From assembly GCA_964430875.1 (NCBI GenBank), contig CAYSHP010000002.1, positions 42,151 through 106,150 of the forward strand: a stretch of DNA of 64,000 bases, in the 5' to 3' direction. Origin of the DNA: M55B127 sp035269185. Its GTDB lineage: Bacteria > Bacillota > Halanaerobiia > Halanaerobiales > M55B127. The notes below the pieces were generated by a model. The model was given only the letters and a program-made list of their open reading frames with translations, searched no databases and was not told the DNA's origin. Positions 60,643 to 64,000 of this stretch are shown piece after piece; position 1 is the stretch's first letter; the number at the start of each line of letters is the position of its first letter. Both the position numbers and the translations under genes were made by a program.

Positions 60643-61917
60643 ATGAGTGGAATTAATATAATGATATTAGTATTAATATTTAGTGGTATAATCGCCTATA
60701 TTGGTGATAGGATAGGGATGAAGGCCGGTAAAAAGAGAGTCTCTCTCTTTGGTTTAAGACCGCGTTATTCTTCGATAATTATCACCGTTATGACGGGGAT
60801 TTTGATCGCCCTGTTAACAATATCTATCTTACTATTTACGTACACCAATTTAAGACAGGCCTTATTTAATATTAATGATGTATTAGATAGACTACAGAGT
60901 TTAAATCAAAAGTTAGAAGAAAGGGATCAAGAATTAAAACAGCTTAAAACTGAAATAGATCAGAAAACTTCGGAGTTAGAAAACTTAACCAAACAGCGTG
61001 ATCAGTTGACGACCGAATTAAAAGAAACTGAACAAGAATATGAGCAGACTAAACAAGATTTGGAAGCTGCTCATCAAGAAATAGAACAGCTTAAAAAGAC
61101 AAGAGAAGAGTTACAGAAAAACATTGCTCTTTTAGAGGAAGAAAAAACATCGCTTGAAGAACAGGTCAATGAACTTAATCAAAAGATAAGTACTTTAACT
61201 AAAGATTATGAAGAAGTTAAAGAATTAGCTACTCAGTATAGAACCGGTATGGTATATTATATGGGTAAGAATATAGTTTATCAAAAAGGAGATATAGTTT
61301 ATTCGAAAGTACTAGAAGCTGGTCAGTCTCAGGATGAAATTATAGAAGATTTAAATAAAATGCTGGATGAAGCCAATAAAGTAGCCAAGGAAAAGAATAT
61401 AAAAGTTGATGAACAGACTGGACGTGCTTTAAGAATTCAGTATGAAGATATTTCAAATGTGGCCAAGATATTATTTAATATGGAAGAAGGTCAGAAAGTC
61501 ATTGTCAGCCTTGTGGCTAGTTTCAATGTACCAGAAGATGACTGGCTGTCGGTTAATTTCCTACTTAATAGAGATTTTATAGTATTTCATGAAAATGATG
61601 TAATTGCAAGTAAAATTATTAATGCAAGCTTATCTGCAGAAGATATTGAAAATGAATTAGAAGCATTATTAAACACTATAAATGGCAAAGCCATTCAGAA
61701 AGGTATATTACCAGACTCACAAGGACAGGTAGGCTCTCTTGATTTCAGTGAATTCTATACAATATTAAATAGGATAAAATCAATTGAAGGAGAAATTAAA
61801 GTAGAAGTAATTGCTACTGAAGATATATGGAGAGAAGACCGGTTAGGAGATAATATAAAATTTAATATTCAAAATCCAATAAAAGGAGATTTGAATGGTA
61901 ATGCTAATGGGAATTGA
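60643..61917 (+). CDS. DUF3084 membrane coiled-coil protein
   Basis: 424 aa. First helix MILVLIFSGIIAYIGD, then the DUF3084 signature GDRIGMKAGKKRVSLFGLRPR and a second helix (about 46-68). A coiled coil follows (about 78-190, many QL/EL/EQ heptads), then an alpha/beta domain (about 200-400). DUF3084 proteins have no assigned function and are usual in diderm Firmicutes and cyanobacteria. Location after the Lpt genes points to the envelope. Confidence 0.85.
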   Translation: MSGINIMILVLIFSGIIAYIGDRIGMKAGKKRVSLFGLRPRYSSIIITVMTGILIALLTISILLFTYTNLRQALFNINDVLDRLQSLNQKLEERDQELKQLKTEIDQKTSELENLTKQRDQLTTELKETEQEYEQTKQDLEAAHQEIEQLKKTREELQKNIALLEEEKTSLEEQVNELNQKISTLTKDYEEVKELATQYRTGMVYYMGKNIVYQKGDIVYSKVLEAGQSQDEIIEDLNKMLDEANKVAKEKNIKVDEQTGRALRIQYEDISNVAKILFNMEEGQKVIVSLVASFNVPEDDWLSVNFLLNRDFIVFHENDVIASKIINASLSAEDIENELEALLNTINGKAIQKGILPDSQGQVGSLDFSEFYTILNRIKSIEGEIKVEVIATEDIWREDRLGDNIKFNIQNPIKGDLNGNANGN

Positions 61918-62299
61918 TCCAGGTCGAAAAAAATGTGGTATAGCTATTGTAACTGAAAAAGGTGAAGAAGTTGAAAAAGAGATCACGGAAACTTCCAATT
62001 TGAGTCGTAAAATAGAGCAGGTATTAAGCCGCTTTTCAATCAGCAAATGTATTCTAGGTAATGGTACCTATGCTGATAAGGTATTTAATATCTTGCAACT
62101 GCTAATGAAGGAAAAAAAGATAATATTTATAGAAGAAGAAAACTCAACTTATATTGCAGAACAGCGATATCTAAAAGAAAATCCTCCATTAGGATTAAAT
62201 TTTTTAAATAAAATAATTAAGTTTAAACCCAAAAGACCTCTTGATGATTATACAGCAGTTGTACTTGTTGAAAAATATTTAAAAAGAGAAAAAAGTTAA
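61895..62299 (+). CDS. YqgF/RuvX-like RNase H-fold protein
   Basis: 134 aa with the YqgF-type start MGIDPGRKKCGIAI (first catalytic Asp in GIDPG). It has an ILGNGTY segment and an acidic pair in FIEEENST, and ends with a late Asp region RPLDDYTAVVLVEKYL. This resembles RuvX/RuvC-like nucleases but is a divergent stand-alone form, probably not the essential 16S-processing YqgF itself. Start ATG is six bases after AAGGAG and overlaps the DUF3084 gene by 23 bp. Confidence 0.75.
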   Translation: MVMLMGIDPGRKKCGIAIVTEKGEEVEKEITETSNLSRKIEQVLSRFSISKCILGNGTYADKVFNILQLLMKEKKIIFIEEENSTYIAEQRYLKENPPLGLNFLNKIIKFKPKRPLDDYTAVVLVEKYLKREKS

Positions 62300-62312
62300 T
62301 GTAAATAAAGAA

Positions 62313-62351
62313 AACCCTCATCGGTAAATAAATACCAATGAGGGTCTTTTT
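62313..62351. terminator. Bidirectional terminator at the end of the envelope cluster
   Basis: 13-bp stem with one mismatch, ACCCTCATCGGTA/TACCAATGAGGGT, loop AATAAA, with T6 on the right and A-rich sequence on the left. It serves the plus-strand cluster and the convergent barrel gene. Confidence 0.9.
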
Positions 62352-62370
62352 TATACTTTTTATAATTTAA

Positions 62371-62955
62371 TTAAAAGCTCATGCCAAAGGAAAGACTCAA
62401 TTTAGAATAAGTTAAATCTAATTTAGTTACTGAATCATCCCATGATCCATTATTAAATGAATAAAGTAGTTCAGCGTTGTAATTTTCCATACTTACTCCA
62501 ATACCAGCAGCATAATAAAAACCCCCACCTAATTCGGCGGTTCCATCTTCACTTGCTTTAAAATTGTCATTTCCACTTAATAAATTGTAACCTAGATGAC
62601 CTACTAGATAAGAGTCTTGTGCCATCTCGTATTTCAATAAACCATAGAGAGGTACAAAGCTAAATGTAGCATCTTCATTATCTTTTAAACTGCGTGAGAG
62701 TTGATATGCAATACCTCCACCATAGCTTATTTTATTTTTAGCCGGCATTAGATATTCTGCATCAACAGTAAATCCTGTAGAAATATCTTCATCAGGAATT
62801 GAACCGCTTTCTGGTGTAAAGGACATATTACCACCCAAATCAAAATCTGCACCAAAAGTCCAGGTGCCTTTTTCCGCCATGTGACCAGCAGCTAGTGCAC
62901 TACTACTAATTAGCATTAGAGATAAAACCAAAATAAAGATACTTAATTTTTTCAT
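62371..62955 (-). CDS. Small outer-membrane beta-barrel protein
   Basis: 194 aa. Signal peptide (KKLSIFILVLSLMLISSSALA, cleavage near residue 23) followed by alternating amphipathic strands (WTFGADFDLGGNMSF, KISYGGGIAYQLS, LKYEMAQDSYLVGHLGYNLL, AELGGGFYYAAGIGVS), ending in Phe (LSFGMSF), the barrel-insertion signal BamA recognises. An eight-strand barrel of the OmpX/OmpW-like class is likely. AAAAGGAGGA precedes the ATG. Confidence 0.82.
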   Translation of the reverse strand: MKKLSIFILVLSLMLISSSALAAGHMAEKGTWTFGADFDLGGNMSFTPESGSIPDEDISTGFTVDAEYLMPAKNKISYGGGIAYQLSRSLKDNEDATFSFVPLYGLLKYEMAQDSYLVGHLGYNLLSGNDNFKASEDGTAELGGGFYYAAGIGVSMENYNAELLYSFNNGSWDDSVTKLDLTYSKLSLSFGMSF

Positions 62956-63110
62956 TTAAATCCTCCTTTTTAGTATTTGTGTATTTTTTTACCATATTCA
63001 TATAATTATTGATTGATATCAAATATCCTTCTTTTTTGTGTTCTATTCATTTAAATATTTTTTCTTTGAGATATTAAATTTTTATTAAGACTAAGATCGG
63101 TGAGTAGGAA
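62956..63110. other. Divergent intergenic region
   Basis: AT-rich gap between the barrel gene and the disrupted gene. I found no convincing -35/-10 pair for the minus-strand gene; TTGATATCAA (63014-63023) is a short palindrome. Confidence 0.3.
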
Positions 63111-63140
63111 TTCACAAAGTAATCTAAAAAAAGTTATATT
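63111..63140 (+). promoter_or_regulatory. Possible promoter of the disrupted secreted-protein gene
   Basis: TTCACA (63111-63116), 18-bp spacer, TATATT (63135-63140), 47 bp before the ATG, which has its own AGGAGGA. Confidence 0.4.
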
Positions 63141-63186
63141 ATAAACTATTAAATTTATTTAAATATTACAATAGGAGGAATAACAA

Positions 63187-63981
63187 ATGAGAAAGTATTT
63201 AATAATAATTTTAATGTTGGTTATGGTATTTAATCTATCAGGTTCTGGTTTAGCTTTTGATAAAGAAGTACCGGTGGTCACCACTACTTATTATGATATA
63301 ACAGATAGTTATTTAAACCGCGTAATTAATGAGACAGATATTTATAACAAGGGTAATGCTTTAGGTTATTCTTTATGATTATCTGATGATCTAACAAAAC
63401 ATCAATTTAAAGGGAGATATTATTTTAATAATAAAACCTATATTACCTTTTATTCTTATGTAAATGAAAATATTGATCCCGGTGAAAAGATTACTGGAAT
63501 GTTTGGCCATGAATTCTATAATCAACAAGACTGGATTGCTAGTTTTGATCTAGGTATAAGTTATGATAATGATCTTTATGGCTTTATCAATACTAGTAAA
63601 AGGTTAAATAAAAAAGTGGTATTACACAATAATTTAAGATTAGCATTTTTAGATAATTATACTGGTAAGGCTTTTTCTTCTGGTTTCACCTACAATCTAG
63701 AAAATAATAATAAATTATAAGTATCCTTTCTTAGAGATGGCTATACAAAAGAATTAGAAAATATTGCTGATGATATGATTTTAAGAGCAGCTTTAAAAAC
63801 CAGATTAACTGATGAGTATAATAATGTTGTTTTTGTTGAAAATAAATTTGGGGATGATAATTTAAGTATTACAGAACAATTAATTTATAATCCACCTAGA
63901 GATTTTTATTTAGAAGGAGCCTTTAGTTTAAACACTGAATATACCAGTCAACTTCTCCCACCTAATCATAAACAAGATTAA
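63187..63981 (+). pseudogene. Secreted beta-rich protein gene interrupted by two in-frame stops
   Basis: One continuous frame of about 264 codons with a signal peptide (KYLIIILMLVMVFNLSGSGLA) and barrel-like strands. It is broken by TGA at 63376-63378 and TAA at 63718-63720, with no frameshift. Restoring them by single transitions (TGG, CAA) gives GYSLWLSDDL and NNKLQVSFL. The product is not a recognised family; repeated strands such as WIASFDLGISYDNDLYGFI suggest an outer-membrane barrel. The promoter and ribosome site look intact, so decay is recent, or the copy is a sequencing/assembly error. The true end is uncertain; AAAGGAG at 63982-63988 could serve a next gene. Confidence 0.75.
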
Positions 63982-64000
63982 AAAGGAGCTTGTTAAATAA

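Noticed and set aside
63376..63378. TGA as a recoded codon (selenocysteine or Trp)
   Set aside because: A second stop (TAA) interrupts the same frame, no selenocysteine-type hairpin is evident just after the TGA, and genes elsewhere in the window use TGA as a normal stop.
1..64000. tRNA, rRNA, CRISPR arrays, insertion sequences and prophage genes
   Set aside because: I looked for tRNA-like TTCRA arms, regularly spaced direct repeats, transposase motifs and phage structural genes and found none convincing.

Overview
The window is low-GC DNA from a Gram-negative-walled Firmicute, most likely of the order Halanaerobiales. The backbone gene order is Firmicute-like: argS, pyrG, fba, rho, rpmE, tdk, prfA, prmC, sua5, upp, the atp operon, murA and an mbl-type mreB. 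It runs straight into a complete block for making and exporting an LPS outer membrane. The main F-type c subunit carries the residues of a Na+-binding c-ring, which fits an anaerobic halophile. This taxonomic call is an inference from gene content; no rRNA is present.

Layout. 1-6789: end of feoB, an Mrp-type Fe-S carrier, a ZIP metal transporter (minus strand), a cysteine desulfidase/CoA-disulfide-reductase pair, and a minus-strand tlpA-ccdA thiol pair. 6951-11739: an M18 aminopeptidase, then a signalling stretch with a CHASE2-cyclase-like protein whose catalytic residues are eroded, a FecR-domain protein, and a cyclic di-GMP-I riboswitch in front of a secreted acidic protein with a Lys/Gly-rich tail. 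11992-13575: a two-CxxC disulfide oxidoreductase, thioredoxin and a flavodoxin. 13644-30681: housekeeping genes (ywiB, argS, pyrG, crotonase, HAD, ridA, zinc-ribbon protein, fba, Ca2+ exchanger, rho, rpmE, tdk, yqhQ, prfA, prmC, sua5, phosphatase, upp, wecA-type transferase). 30932-38459: the ATP synthase operon atpZ-B-E1-I-E2-(terminator)-F-H-A-G-D-C. 38460-42632: a leader region with a possible 22-residue peptide gene, murA, a CPA-type antiporter and mreB/mbl. 42660-62299: an S55-type peptidase, tamB, bamA, three Skp-like or coiled-coil genes, lpxD-lpxC-fabZ-lpxA-lpxI-lpxB, lptC-lptA-lptB-lptF/G, a DUF3084 protein and a YqgF-like protein, all on one strand with short gaps. 62371-64000: a small outer-membrane barrel (minus strand) and a secreted-protein gene broken by two in-frame stops.

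How the parts fit. Fba, the crotonase and UPRTase feed central metabolism, while Rho, RF1 and PrmC serve termination. The ATP synthase and the antiporter couple ions across the inner membrane. MurA and MreB build the wall. The last 20 kb builds the second membrane: Bam and Tam insert barrel proteins, Skp-like chaperones escort them, Lpx enzymes make lipid A precursors and Lpt proteins move LPS outward.

The strongest unusual observations are: an ATP synthase c-subunit paralogue lacking its ion-binding glutamate beside a normal copy; an intrinsic terminator splitting the atp operon after the c genes; a c-di-GMP riboswitch controlling a secreted polyampholyte; a palindromic operator inside an rpmE promoter; a possible amphipathic micropeptide behind a switch-like hairpin; and a degenerate nucleotide cyclase.
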